The notes under the pieces: generated by a model
The model's input: only the letters and a program-made list of their open reading frames with translations
Told to the model about the DNA's origin: nothing
Database searches by the model: none
Made by a program: the position numbers and the translations under genes
Assembly: GCA_016703645.1 (NCBI GenBank)
Contig: JADJBR010000007.1
Location: 558,001 to 622,000 of the forward strand
Length of the DNA stretch: 64,000 nucleotides
Reading direction: 5' to 3'
Source: Zoogloea sp.
GTDB lineage: Bacteria > Pseudomonadota > Gammaproteobacteria > Burkholderiales > Rhodocyclaceae
Part shown: positions 50,624-58,743 of the stretch, one piece after another
Numbering within the stretch: position 1 is the first letter of the stretch
Layout of the letters: the number at the start of each line of letters is the position of its first letter

Positions 50624-50679
50624 ACGGACGTCCATCACCGCCCCCCCTGACCCAAGGCTCGGAGAATCAATACACCGGC

Positions 50680-51209
50680 TCACCGCCCCCAGCTCGCCTC
50701 ATCACGGGGCAGTCGTCCATCCGGGTCGTTGACCACAACGGAATTGCCATCGATGAGCCGATCGACATACACCACGACATTGGTGCCCCGATCATTCGCC
50801 TGGCTGGGAAAAAGGATCCCTGTACAACCACGGGCACGCACCAGATCGGCGAGCACCCAGGTGGGCGGCTCGATGTGCAGGTCAAACTTCAGATGGCGCC
50901 AGTCTTCGCGCCAGTCATGCCACAGCTCGTCCCAGGGCTCACCACGGCCGAGCTGCCGCAAATCGACCAGATTGCGCAGCGTAGCGGTGTATGAGCACAT
51001 CGTGCATGGCGGCAGGAAGGACGAGGTCTGCTGGTACTCGCGCAATGCGGTCAACGCATCGAGAGACAGCTACGGGGCCTCGACACCCTCGCAGTTGAAA
51101 CGCCCGCCCTTGGCCGCAGCCCCTCTGCCCCGCTGATTGGCCTGCTCGCCCACCGGGGCGTATGGGCACGAAACAGGATCGTGTCGGGTGGCAGGTCGCA
51201 GAGGATCAT
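50680..51209 (-). pseudogene. RES-domain toxin, inactivated
   Basis: RES toxins (MbcT/ParT type) degrade or modify NAD+ or transfer ADP-ribose. The ATG at 51209 overlaps the antitoxin stop (ATGA). The start MILCDLPPDTILFRAHTPRWAS is followed by a frame shift near 51121-51128 (about two extra bases) into GRGAAAKGGRFNCEGVEA, then a TAG at 51070-51072 where Tyr is expected. After that the original protein resumes (LSLDALTALREYQQTSSFLPPCTMCSYTATLRNLVDL ... GILFPSQANDRGTNVVVY). Two independent lesions make it a pseudogene. The 124-residue frame from 51054 is only the C-terminal part. Confidence 0.85.
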
Positions 51210-51577
51210 CCCGAGAACCCGGCGCTGATCGACTCCAGGTAGTCAATCGCATCTTCGGCGCGCCCTTCCTGCACGAGCTGCAGGAGGGTCTTGTGGCGGA
51301 AGGCGGGGATCGGCTCGTTCTTGAGCATGAAGAACGCGCGCTGGGTGTCCGGCTGCACCACCGCGGCGGCCGACAGCACCCGCATCAGATCGCGCAGGGC
51401 GGCCTGCAGCTTGGGCGACTCGGGGTGAGTCCGCAGGGTGTTGCGGTGCACGCCGGCAAGGGTGGCCAAGTCTTGGTACTGCATGTCTAGCGCATCGGCG
51501 ATGTTGGTGGCGGAGAAGCGCGACGTGCCGGCCTCACGCGCCGATTCGAGTACAGCGGAGAAAGCAATGGAACTCAT
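51206..51577 (-). CDS. Xre/MbcA/ParS-family antitoxin
   Basis: 123 residues. An N-terminal helix-turn-helix (LDMQYQDLATLAGVHRNTLRTHP) is followed by the DUF2384-type toxin-binding domain (RAFFMLKNEPIPAFRHKTLLQLVQEGRAEDAIDYLESISAGFSG). It is the normal upstream partner of a RES toxin and remains intact although the toxin is broken. It probably represses its own promoter through direct repeats at 51605-51623. A GGAGGTGAG sits in the leader. Confidence 0.88.
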   Translation of the reverse strand: MSSIAFSAVLESAREAGTSRFSATNIADALDMQYQDLATLAGVHRNTLRTHPESPKLQAALRDLMRVLSAAAVVQPDTQRAFFMLKNEPIPAFRHKTLLQLVQEGRAEDAIDYLESISAGFSG

Positions 51578-51604
51578 GGCTTGTCTTTCGGAGGTGAGAC
51601 TTCA

Positions 51605-51639
51605 ATGCACATTATATGCACATATTGCGCACCATTCAA
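51605..51639 (-). promoter_or_regulatory. promoter and operator of the Xre-RES locus
   Basis: Minus strand TTGAAT (51634-51639), 17-base spacer, TATAAT (51611-51616): close to consensus. Two direct copies of ATGTGCAT (51605-51612 and 51616-51623), 11 bp apart, overlap the -10 box, as expected for an antitoxin operator. Confidence 0.75.
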
Positions 51640-51677
51640 ACCGATCAACAGGCCATCACCGTGCATCTCCTCTGTGG

Positions 51678-51704
51678 GGTCGAGTTAATTGCCTATGTTC
51701 GCGT
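51678..51704 (+). repeat. 27-bp inverted repeat, right of the RES-Xre locus
   Basis: Partner of 50597-50623 (two mismatches). It forms the left edge of repeat copy 3. A shortened version, GGTCGAGTTAAG, starts copy 2 at 49950. Confidence 0.75.
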
Positions 51705-52135
51705 TAAGTGTGGAAAGCGCTTTCGCTTCCACAGGTAAGGTTTGAGCCCTTACTTGCGGGCGTTCCGGTGTTTGGCGTGACGTTGGCCGGGATTTTTCCA
51801 CTGCCGGGTTTGCACACCCGGCCGGCTACGGCGGCGCGGAACGGGCTTTCGCGCACACCGAGCCTTTACCGATACAGGGCTGGGCAACTGACCGTTGATC
51901 ACCTGCATTTCCTCTCCCCCTCTGGCGCGCCGACTGGAGGGTTCGGCAGGCGGAAAAAGGGCTGCGCATGTCTGAGCCCGCAGGGCGAGTTTGCGCAGAC
52001 CCCGCCTGACGGACCCGGAAAGAGGGCACCCCCGAAGGGGGCGCGACAGCGGGGTACGTTTTCTTGCCGACTTCTTTGTCGTACAACAAAGAAGTCGGTC
52101 GCCCGCCGGGGGCGAGTCCCCGGCCAATGTAACGA
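51691..52135 (+). repeat. interspersed repeat, copy 3
   Basis: Same sense as copy 2, without its internal insert. It ends about 60 bases before the benE stop. The dyad CCGACTTCTTTGT and its inverse complement are conserved (about 52068-52100). Confidence 0.88.
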
Positions 52136-52192
52136 AAGAGAACGGAAAGCCGTCCTCAAGAGCTCAACGGTATGAGGTCACCCCCACAAGCA

Positions 52193-53371
52193 TCAAGCTG
52201 ACTTCACCCGCCAATCCCGATGCAGCACCAGGTAGGCCACCAGGCCGATGACAACCCCCCAGAAGGCAGACCCCAGCCCCAGGAAGCTCATACCTGAGGC
52301 GGTGGCCAGGAAGGTGATGACGGATGCCTCCCGGTGGTCGGCCTCGTTGATGGCGCCCATGATGTTGGCGGTGATGGCACCGATCAGGGCCAAACCGGCC
52401 AGCACCGCCACGAAGGCCGACGGAAGCACGGCGAACAGGGACACGATGGTGGAACCGCAGGCGCCGCCGATCAGGTAGAACAAGCCATTGGACACCCCGG
52501 CCACATAACGCCGGGCCGGGTCTTCGTGGGCGTCGCGGCCGGTGCACAGGGCGGCGGTGATGGCGGCGATGACAATCGTGATGCCACCAAAGAAGGCCAC
52601 GGCCACCGAGGTAATGGCCGTCACTGTGATGATGGGCCGGGCGGGGGTTGAATAGCCGGAGCTGCGCAGGATCGCCATGCCCGGCAGGAACTGACCGGTG
52701 ATGCTCACCAGCACCAGGGGCAGCGCAAGACTCAGCGTCGCGCTCCAGCTCCACTCCGGGCGGATGAACACCGGCGTGGCCAGCCCCAGTTGCACATGCC
52801 CGAGATCGGCCTTGCCCAGCAGGCTGGCCAGGGCGACCCCGACGAGCAGCACCAGGATCATGCAGTAGCGGGGCGTGAGGCGCTTCAGGGTCACGTAGGC
52901 GGCAATCATGCCGAAGCCCAGCACCGGCATGGCGCCGGCCGCCTTGAAGGCCTGCACCCCGAACTGGAACAGGATGCCCGCCATCATGCCGGCGGCGATA
53001 CCCTTGGGCACATGCTTCAACAGACGGTCGAAGGACCCGGAGATACCGATTGCAAAGAGAATTGCCGCGCTGGTGATGTAGGCGCCCACCGCCTCGTTGA
53101 GGGACAGGCCGGGAAACAGGGTCACCAGCAGCGCCGTGCCGGGTGCCGACCAGGCGGTGACCACCGGCACCTTGAGGGCGACGCTGAGGAAGATCCCCGA
53201 CAGGGCAGCACCGATGGATACCGCCCACACCCAGGACGAGATCATGTCGGGGGCCACCCCGGCCGACTGGGCGGCCTGGAAGAAGATGATCAACGGCCCG
53301 GAATAGGAGATCAGGACGGCGAGAAAGCCCGCCGTGACGGCGGAGACGGACCAGTCCGTGCGCGAAATCAT
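52193..53371 (-). CDS. benE: benzoate/H+ symporter family transporter
   Basis: 392 residues from the ATG at 53371, the usual BenE size, with about 11-12 hydrophobic spans (ISYSGPLIIFFQAAQSAG, PGLSLNEAVGAYITSAAILFAIGISG, PRYCMILVLLVGVALASLLG, FFGGITIVIAAITAALCTGRDAHEDPARRYVAGV). BenE imports benzoate and related aromatic acids by proton symport. As the last gene of the dmpC operon it may import an aromatic acid or a pathway intermediate. Its substrate here is inference. It lies 67 bases after the oxidoreductase. Confidence 0.9.
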   Translation of the reverse strand: MISRTDWSVSAVTAGFLAVLISYSGPLIIFFQAAQSAGVAPDMISSWVWAVSIGAALSGIFLSVALKVPVVTAWSAPGTALLVTLFPGLSLNEAVGAYITSAAILFAIGISGSFDRLLKHVPKGIAAGMMAGILFQFGVQAFKAAGAMPVLGFGMIAAYVTLKRLTPRYCMILVLLVGVALASLLGKADLGHVQLGLATPVFIRPEWSWSATLSLALPLVLVSITGQFLPGMAILRSSGYSTPARPIITVTAITSVAVAFFGGITIVIAAITAALCTGRDAHEDPARRYVAGVSNGLFYLIGGACGSTIVSLFAVLPSAFVAVLAGLALIGAITANIMGAINEADHREASVITFLATASGMSFLGLGSAFWGVVIGLVAYLVLHRDWRVKSA

Positions 53372-53438
53372 GGGTGTCGTGGGGAATATCCGAGAATGGA
53401 CGCGCGGAGCCGGGCCAGGCCCGACCCCGCGCACGGCG

Positions 53439-56400
53439 TCACGCCCGCTTCATGAGCACCACGGGAGAATTGAAGGCCACCAGACGCTCGGCCCGCAGTT
53501 CTGCCGCACGCTGGAGGTTCTTCTCCTTCACATGCCCGTAGCCGCGGATCTCGTCCGGCACGCTGGCGAGCGCCACCGCAGCAGAGTGATTGGCGACACT
53601 CAGCCGACCGATGATGCCGTCAAGCTCCCGGATGTAGTCATCGATGAGCTTGCGCTCCGTGCTCCGCTCTTCGGTCTTACCGAACAAGTCCATGGCCCCG
53701 CCGCGCAGCTTCTTCCAGCCGGCCAGGCGCTGGAAGGCCTTGAACATCCACGGGCCATATTGCTTCTTCAGCAGGTGACCGGTCTGCGGGTCGGTGTCGG
53801 CCAGCAGCGGCGGCGCCAGGTTGTACTTGACGCTGTAGCCATGGGGAAACTGGGCGTCCAGCTCGGCCAGGAAGGCCGGGTCGGTGTGCAGGCGGGCCAC
53901 TTCGTACTCGTCCTTGTAGGCCATCAGCTTGTACAGGTAGCGGGCGGCGGCTTCCGACAGGGCCGTGGCGCCGGGCAGCACGCCCTGCTCGGCGGCCACC
54001 ACGCGCTTGAGCACGCCGGCGTAGCGCCGGGCATAGGCCTCGTCCTGGAAGGCGATCAGCTCGGGCACGCGCACTTCCGCCAGACGCTTCACTTCGCCCT
54101 GGGCGCCGATGGACTCCACGATGGCCCGGGCCGCTGCACTAAGCTGCGGCGCCTGCTTCAGGCTGATGACCCCGGCCCCCTTGCTGCGCGCCACCTCGGC
54201 CTCGACAAAGGCCAGATCGACCACGGCCATGCGCCCCCAGCGGAAGGCAGCGAGACTTTGCTCGACACCGACACCGGAGTTCCGGATGGCGGCTTCGATG
54301 GACTCGGCCTTGAGGGGGATGGTGCCGGCCTGGAAGGCCACCCCGACCATGAAATTGTTGGTGGCCATGGCATCGCCGAAGAGCCCCTCGGCCAGGGCCT
54401 GGCCGTCCAGGAAGATGTTGTCGTCCTTGCGGCTGACCCGGTCGATGCCGGCGGTGAGGCCCTGGGTGGCCGGGAACATCACGTGCCGGTCGGCGATCAT
54501 CTTGCCGGTGGGCGTGCGGGTGGTGGACACCACGGCGATGGTGCGCGAGGGGTGGCACTTGTCCAGGTTCTTCGGGTCGGTGGCGTTGAGGATGTCAAAA
54601 CCCAGGTAGAGGTCGGCCCGCCCGTCGGAGATCTTGTTGCTGCCATGGAAGGGCGCGTGGGAGATCTTGATGTCGGAGATCACGTTGCCGCCCTTCTGGG
54701 CCAGGCCGGTCTGGTCGAGGCCGATGACGTGCTTGCCCTCCAGCCGCGCGGCGTTGGCCAGGGTGGCCACCACCGTCACCGAGCCGGTGCCGCCGATGCC
54801 CATCACGTGGATGCCGAAGCCCAGGCTGTCGTCCACCTTCTTGGGTGGCGCGGGCAGCTCCCGCTCCAGGGCGGGGATGCGGCCCTTCCTGCGCTTCTTG
54901 CCGTCCCCCGCCGGTGCGGCATTGGGGGTGATGGTCAGGAAGGACGGGCAGAAGCCCTTCACGCAGGAGAAGTCCTTGTTGCAGGAGGACTGGTGGATGC
55001 GCGTCTTGCGGCCGAATTCGGTGTCCACGGGTTCGACGCTCATGCAGTTGGATTTCTCGCCGCAGTCGCCGCAGCCTTCGCAGACCCGTTCGTTGATGAC
55101 GGTGACCTCCGCCGGCTCCTCGGCCTTGCCGCGGCTGCGGGCACGACGCAGCTCGGCGGCGCACTCCTGGTCGTGGATCAGCACGGTGGTGCCGGGGGTG
55201 GCGGCGAGTTCCTTCTGGGCTTCGTCCAGGCGGTCCCGGTGCCAGACCTCGGTGTGGCCGTCCAGGCGCACGCCGGAATAGTTGCCCGGCTCATCGGTGG
55301 TGACGATGATGCGCCGCACGCCGTTGGCGAGCAGATCGGAGACCATGTTGGCCACCGGGTGGGCACCCTGGATGGCCTGGCCGCCGGTCATGGAGGTGTG
55401 GGCGTTGACCAGCAGCTTGAAGGTGATGTTGACGTTGGTGGAGGCGGCATAGCGGATGGCCAGGCTGCCCGAGTGGGCGTAGGTGCCGTCGCCCATGTTC
55501 TGGAAGATGTGGTCGGTGTCGGTGAAGGGCGCCATGCCGATCCACTGGGCGCCTTCGGCCCCCATGTGGGTGCCCATCACCACATTGCGGCCCATCCACA
55601 TGGCCATGGTGTGGCAGCCGATGCCGGCGGAGACGACGCTGCCCTCGGGGGCCACGGTGGAGCTGTTGTGGGGGCAGCCGGAGCAGTACCAGGCGGTGCG
55701 CACGGTGGTGGGCAGTTTGCTGCGGGCGGCAATCTCGTCCAGTCGGCGGATCCAGTTTTCGGCGGATTCGACGCGGGTCTTGCGCGACAGGCGCTTGGTC
55801 AGCGCGCGGCAGATCACGTCGGACTCGAACTCGCCATAGTGGGGCAGCAATTCCTTTTCTTCCTCGTCAAACTTGCCGACGATGCGCGGCGCGTTGGCGC
55901 GGCCGTACAGCACCTGTTTGGCGAACATCTCCAGGAAGGGGCGCTTCTCTTCAATGACGAAGATCTCCTCCAGCCCTTCGGCGAACTCGCGCACGATGGT
56001 CGGCTCCATGGGGAAGAGCATGCCCATCTTGAGGATGCGGATGCCGTAGCGGCGCAGGGCCTCGTCATCCAGCCCCATCTCGAGGAAGGCCTGCTTGAGG
56101 TCGTTGTAGGTCTTGCCGGCGGTCATGATGCCCAGCCAGGCATCGCGGTTCTCAAAGACCACGTTGTTGAGCTTGTTGGCGCGGGCGTAGCGCTTGGCCA
56201 CTTCCAGACGCCGGGTGTACAAGGACTGCTCCATCTCCAGGGCGTCGGCGCGCACGTTCATGCCCAGGTTCATGCGCGGGGTAAAGAGCTGGCCGTCGAA
56301 CTCCAGGTCGGGGGTGATGAAATCGAGCCGCTCGGGGGACACCAGCGCGCTGCCCGAGCCGTCGGCCACGTTGGTGACGATCTTCATGCCCATCCACACG

Positions 56401-56978
56401 CCGGCCAGGCGTGACATCTGGTAGCCGTGCAGGCCCAGGTCGAGGATCTCCTGGACGTTGCCCGGGTAGAGGGACGGAATGCCCAGGTGAAAGAGCATGG
56501 GCTCGGACTGGCTGCACAGGGACGAGCTCTTGCAACTCGGGTCATCGCCGGCGATGGCGAGCACCCCGCCGTTCTTACCGATGCCGGTGTAGTTGGCGTG
56601 CTTGAGGGCGTCGCCGGAGCGGTCCACCCCGGGCGCCTTGCCGTACCACAGGCCGTTGACGCCATCGAATTTCTGGCCCCCCACCGTGTGCAGCATCTGG
56701 GTGCCCCACACGGCGGTGGCAGCCAGATCTTCGTTGATGCCATCCACGAAATGGATATGCTTCTCGAGCAGCAGCTTCTGCTGCCGGATCAGCGCTGCGT
56801 CGAGCATGCCCACGGGCGAGCCCCGGTAGCCCGACACGAACATGCCGGTCTTGAGCCCCCGGCGCGCGTCGGTGCGCACCTGGTCCAGGGTCAGGCGCAC
56901 GATCGCGTCGATCCCCCCGAGGTGGATCACCCCTGTTTCCTGGGTGAAGGGATTGGTCTTTTCTTCCTTGGCTGCCAT
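53439..56978 (-). CDS. fused 2-oxoacid (indolepyruvate-type):ferredoxin oxidoreductase
   Basis: 1179 residues from the ATG at 56978. This is a single-chain enzyme of the indolepyruvate ferredoxin oxidoreductase family, which oxidatively decarboxylates a 2-oxo acid to an acyl-CoA and reduces ferredoxin. N-terminal domain with GYRGSPVGMLD (near 50). Thiamine-diphosphate site GDGTYAHSGSLAIRYAASTNVNITFKLLVN (near 500). A Cys cluster (CEGCGDCGEKSNC...SCVKGFCPSF, about 633-675) suits [4Fe-4S]. Gamma-type domain GIGGTGSVTVVATLANAARLEG (near 727). It sits inside the dmpCEH-benE run, where an aldolase and an acetaldehyde dehydrogenase would be expected. Annotation as indolepyruvate-specific is therefore doubtful in this context. 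Confidence 0.9.
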   Translation of the reverse strand: MAAKEEKTNPFTQETGVIHLGGIDAIVRLTLDQVRTDARRGLKTGMFVSGYRGSPVGMLDAALIRQQKLLLEKHIHFVDGINEDLAATAVWGTQMLHTVGGQKFDGVNGLWYGKAPGVDRSGDALKHANYTGIGKNGGVLAIAGDDPSCKSSSLCSQSEPMLFHLGIPSLYPGNVQEILDLGLHGYQMSRLAGVWMGMKIVTNVADGSGSALVSPERLDFITPDLEFDGQLFTPRMNLGMNVRADALEMEQSLYTRRLEVAKRYARANKLNNVVFENRDAWLGIMTAGKTYNDLKQAFLEMGLDDEALRRYGIRILKMGMLFPMEPTIVREFAEGLEEIFVIEEKRPFLEMFAKQVLYGRANAPRIVGKFDEEEKELLPHYGEFESDVICRALTKRLSRKTRVESAENWIRRLDEIAARSKLPTTVRTAWYCSGCPHNSSTVAPEGSVVSAGIGCHTMAMWMGRNVVMGTHMGAEGAQWIGMAPFTDTDHIFQNMGDGTYAHSGSLAIRYAASTNVNITFKLLVNAHTSMTGGQAIQGAHPVANMVSDLLANGVRRIIVTTDEPGNYSGVRLDGHTEVWHRDRLDEAQKELAATPGTTVLIHDQECAAELRRARSRGKAEEPAEVTVINERVCEGCGDCGEKSNCMSVEPVDTEFGRKTRIHQSSCNKDFSCVKGFCPSFLTITPNAAPAGDGKKRRKGRIPALERELPAPPKKVDDSLGFGIHVMGIGGTGSVTVVATLANAARLEGKHVIGLDQTGLAQKGGNVISDIKISHAPFHGSNKISDGRADLYLGFDILNATDPKNLDKCHPSRTIAVVSTTRTPTGKMIADRHVMFPATQGLTAGIDRVSRKDDNIFLDGQALAEGLFGDAMATNNFMVGVAFQAGTIPLKAESIEAAIRNSGVGVEQSLAAFRWGRMAVVDLAFVEAEVARSKGAGVISLKQAPQLSAAARAIVESIGAQGEVKRLAEVRVPELIAFQDEAYARRYAGVLKRVVAAEQGVLPGATALSEAAARYLYKLMAYKDEYEVARLHTDPAFLAELDAQFPHGYSVKYNLAPPLLADTDPQTGHLLKKQYGPWMFKAFQRLAGWKKLRGGAMDLFGKTEERSTERKLIDDYIRELDGIIGRLSVANHSAAVALASVPDEIRGYGHVKEKNLQRAAELRAERLVAFNSPVVLMKRA

Positions 56979-57046
56979 GGGATGTCCTCTCTCAGTCTTC
57001 GGGCCGCTCCGGGGCGGCCTTCTCCGCGTGAATGGTGGGTGGTGAA

Positions 57047-57835
57047 TCAGACGAAGCGCATTGACACGGTGCCCAGATCCTGGAAGCGCACTGCCACGTT
57101 GTCGCCCGCCTGGACCGCGATGGCCTCGGTGACGCCACCAGTCATGATAAACGTACCGGCGGGGATCTCCTGGCCCCGGGCGCCCAGGTGGTTCGCAAGC
57201 ATCACCACGGCAGCCAGGGGGTGGCCAAGCACGGCAGCACCGGCGGCCATGGCAACGATCCCACCGTTCTTCTCCATGACCACACCGAGGGTGCGCAGGT
57301 CCAGTTCGTCCAGGTTGCGGGGGCGGCCACCGACGACAAAGCGCGAGGCCGAGGTGTTGTCGGCAATCACGCTCTTCAGGTCGAACTTGAAGTCCCGGTA
57401 GCGGGAATCGATGATCTCCACGGCCGGCACGACGAAGTCGATGGCTGCCATCACCGCACCCAGATGGCAGCCGGGGCCGGACAGGGGCGCCTTGGTGACG
57501 ACGCAGATCTCGGCCTCGACCTTGGGATGGATCAGCTCGGAAGTCTTGATGTCGGCGCCGTCCGGGCTGCTCATGTAGTCGCTGACGAAGCCGAAGACGG
57601 GCACTTCGACGCCCATCTGCTTCATCTTGGCAAAGGAGGTGAGGCCGGCCTTGAGGCCGACGGTCTTGTTGCCGCGGCCTTCCTTGCGGCGCCGGATCTC
57701 GTCCTGGATGGCGTAGGCGTCGTCCCAGTCCATGTCCGGGTGGTCGTCGGTGATCTTGGTGACGTCGTAGGCCTTCAGCTCGGCGGTTTCCAGGTGATCG
57801 GCGAGCTTGAAAATAATAGCGTTGTCGAGGTTCAT
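57047..57835 (-). CDS. dmpH: 4-oxalocrotonate decarboxylase
   Basis: 262 residues (DmpH is 264). Decarboxylates 2-oxo-3-hexenedioate (4-oxalocrotonate) to 2-hydroxypenta-2,4-dienoate, in complex with the hydratase DmpE. Family blocks: GLKAGLTSFAKMKQMGVEVPVFG, HPKVEAEICVVTKAPL (metal-site Glu residues), IIDSRYRDFKFDLKSVIADNTSA. It is homologous to the neighbouring hydratase. 20 bases separate it from dmpE. Confidence 0.93.
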   Translation of the reverse strand: MNLDNAIIFKLADHLETAELKAYDVTKITDDHPDMDWDDAYAIQDEIRRRKEGRGNKTVGLKAGLTSFAKMKQMGVEVPVFGFVSDYMSSPDGADIKTSELIHPKVEAEICVVTKAPLSGPGCHLGAVMAAIDFVVPAVEIIDSRYRDFKFDLKSVIADNTSASRFVVGGRPRNLDELDLRTLGVVMEKNGGIVAMAAGAAVLGHPLAAVVMLANHLGARGQEIPAGTFIMTGGVTEAIAVQAGDNVAVRFQDLGTVSMRFV

Positions 57836-57855
57836 GCTGTGTCTTCCGGTTGGGG

Positions 57856-58637
57856 TCAGATGAAGCGGACCGAGGTGCTGCCAAGGCCGCCCACTGCGCA
57901 GACGAGGGAGTCGCCGGCCTTGACCGGCACGAGGGGCGACTGGGAACCGGAGAGGATCACCTCCCCCGCCTTGAGCCCGATGCCCAGGCGGCCCAGGGTG
58001 TTGGCCAGCCAGGCCACGGCATTCACCGGAGAGCCCTGCACAGCGGCGCCGGTGGAGGTGCTGATGAGCTCACCGTTCTTTTCCAGGACCATCCCGGCGA
58101 GGGCCAGATCCAGGTCGCGGGGGCTGCGACGCACGCCGCCGAGGGTCAGCACGCCGCAGGAGGCGTTGTCCGCCACGGTGTCCTGGATCTTGATCTTCCA
58201 GTCCTTGATGCGGGAATCGACAATCTCGAAACAGGGCAGCACGCATTCGGTGGCCCGCAGCACGTCGGCCGCGGTGACGCCGGGGCCTTCCAGGTCGTGC
58301 TTGAGGATGAAGGCCACTTCGGCCTCGGCCCGGGGGCGATCATGCTGTCCACGCGGATCGCCTCGCCTTCGTTGAAGACCATGCCGGAGGTCATCTGACC
58401 AAAGTCAGGCTGGTTCACCTTGAGCATGTTCATCACCACTTTGCTGGTGACGCCAATCTTCTTGCCGACGATAGTCTCGCCAGCGTCCAGGCGGCGCTGG
58501 ATCATGCGCAACTGGATGCGGTAGGCGTCGTCCAGGGTGATGCCGGGCTCCCGGTCGGTCAGGGGGGCCACCGGCGTGCGGGTGATGAGGGCGTTGTAGA
58601 GCTCGTCACCGAAGTGTTCGATCTGGGTCTTGTCCAT
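57856..58637 (-). pseudogene. dmpE: 2-hydroxypenta-2,4-dienoate hydratase (frameshifted)
   Basis: Adds water to 2-hydroxypenta-2,4-dienoate to give 4-hydroxy-2-oxovalerate. The ATG at 58637 starts MDKTQIEHFGDELYNALITRTP. The frame is correct to EGEAIRVDSMIA and breaks at a run of five G (58332-58336). It resumes as RAEAEVAFILKHDLEGPGVTAADVL and runs to the stop. One missing base in the homopolymer restores a 260-residue protein, the normal size (261). Metal-site glutamates (AEAEVAF) and IVDSRIKDWKIKIQDTVADNAS are intact. Sequencing error in a homopolymer is as likely as true inactivation. Confidence 0.9.
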
Positions 58638-58743
58638 GGGTCTTGCGTCTCTCTTCATTCCGGTTTGAGGGTGCCGGCCCCGGAGGAGGGGTCGGGGCCG
58701 GCGGGCGCCCCGGGAGGGGGCGCCGGGAGGAACAGGGGCGTGA

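Noticed and set aside
53334-56414. 1026-residue open frame on the plus strand
   Set aside because: Antisense shadow of the oxidoreductase gene, with no recognisable domain.
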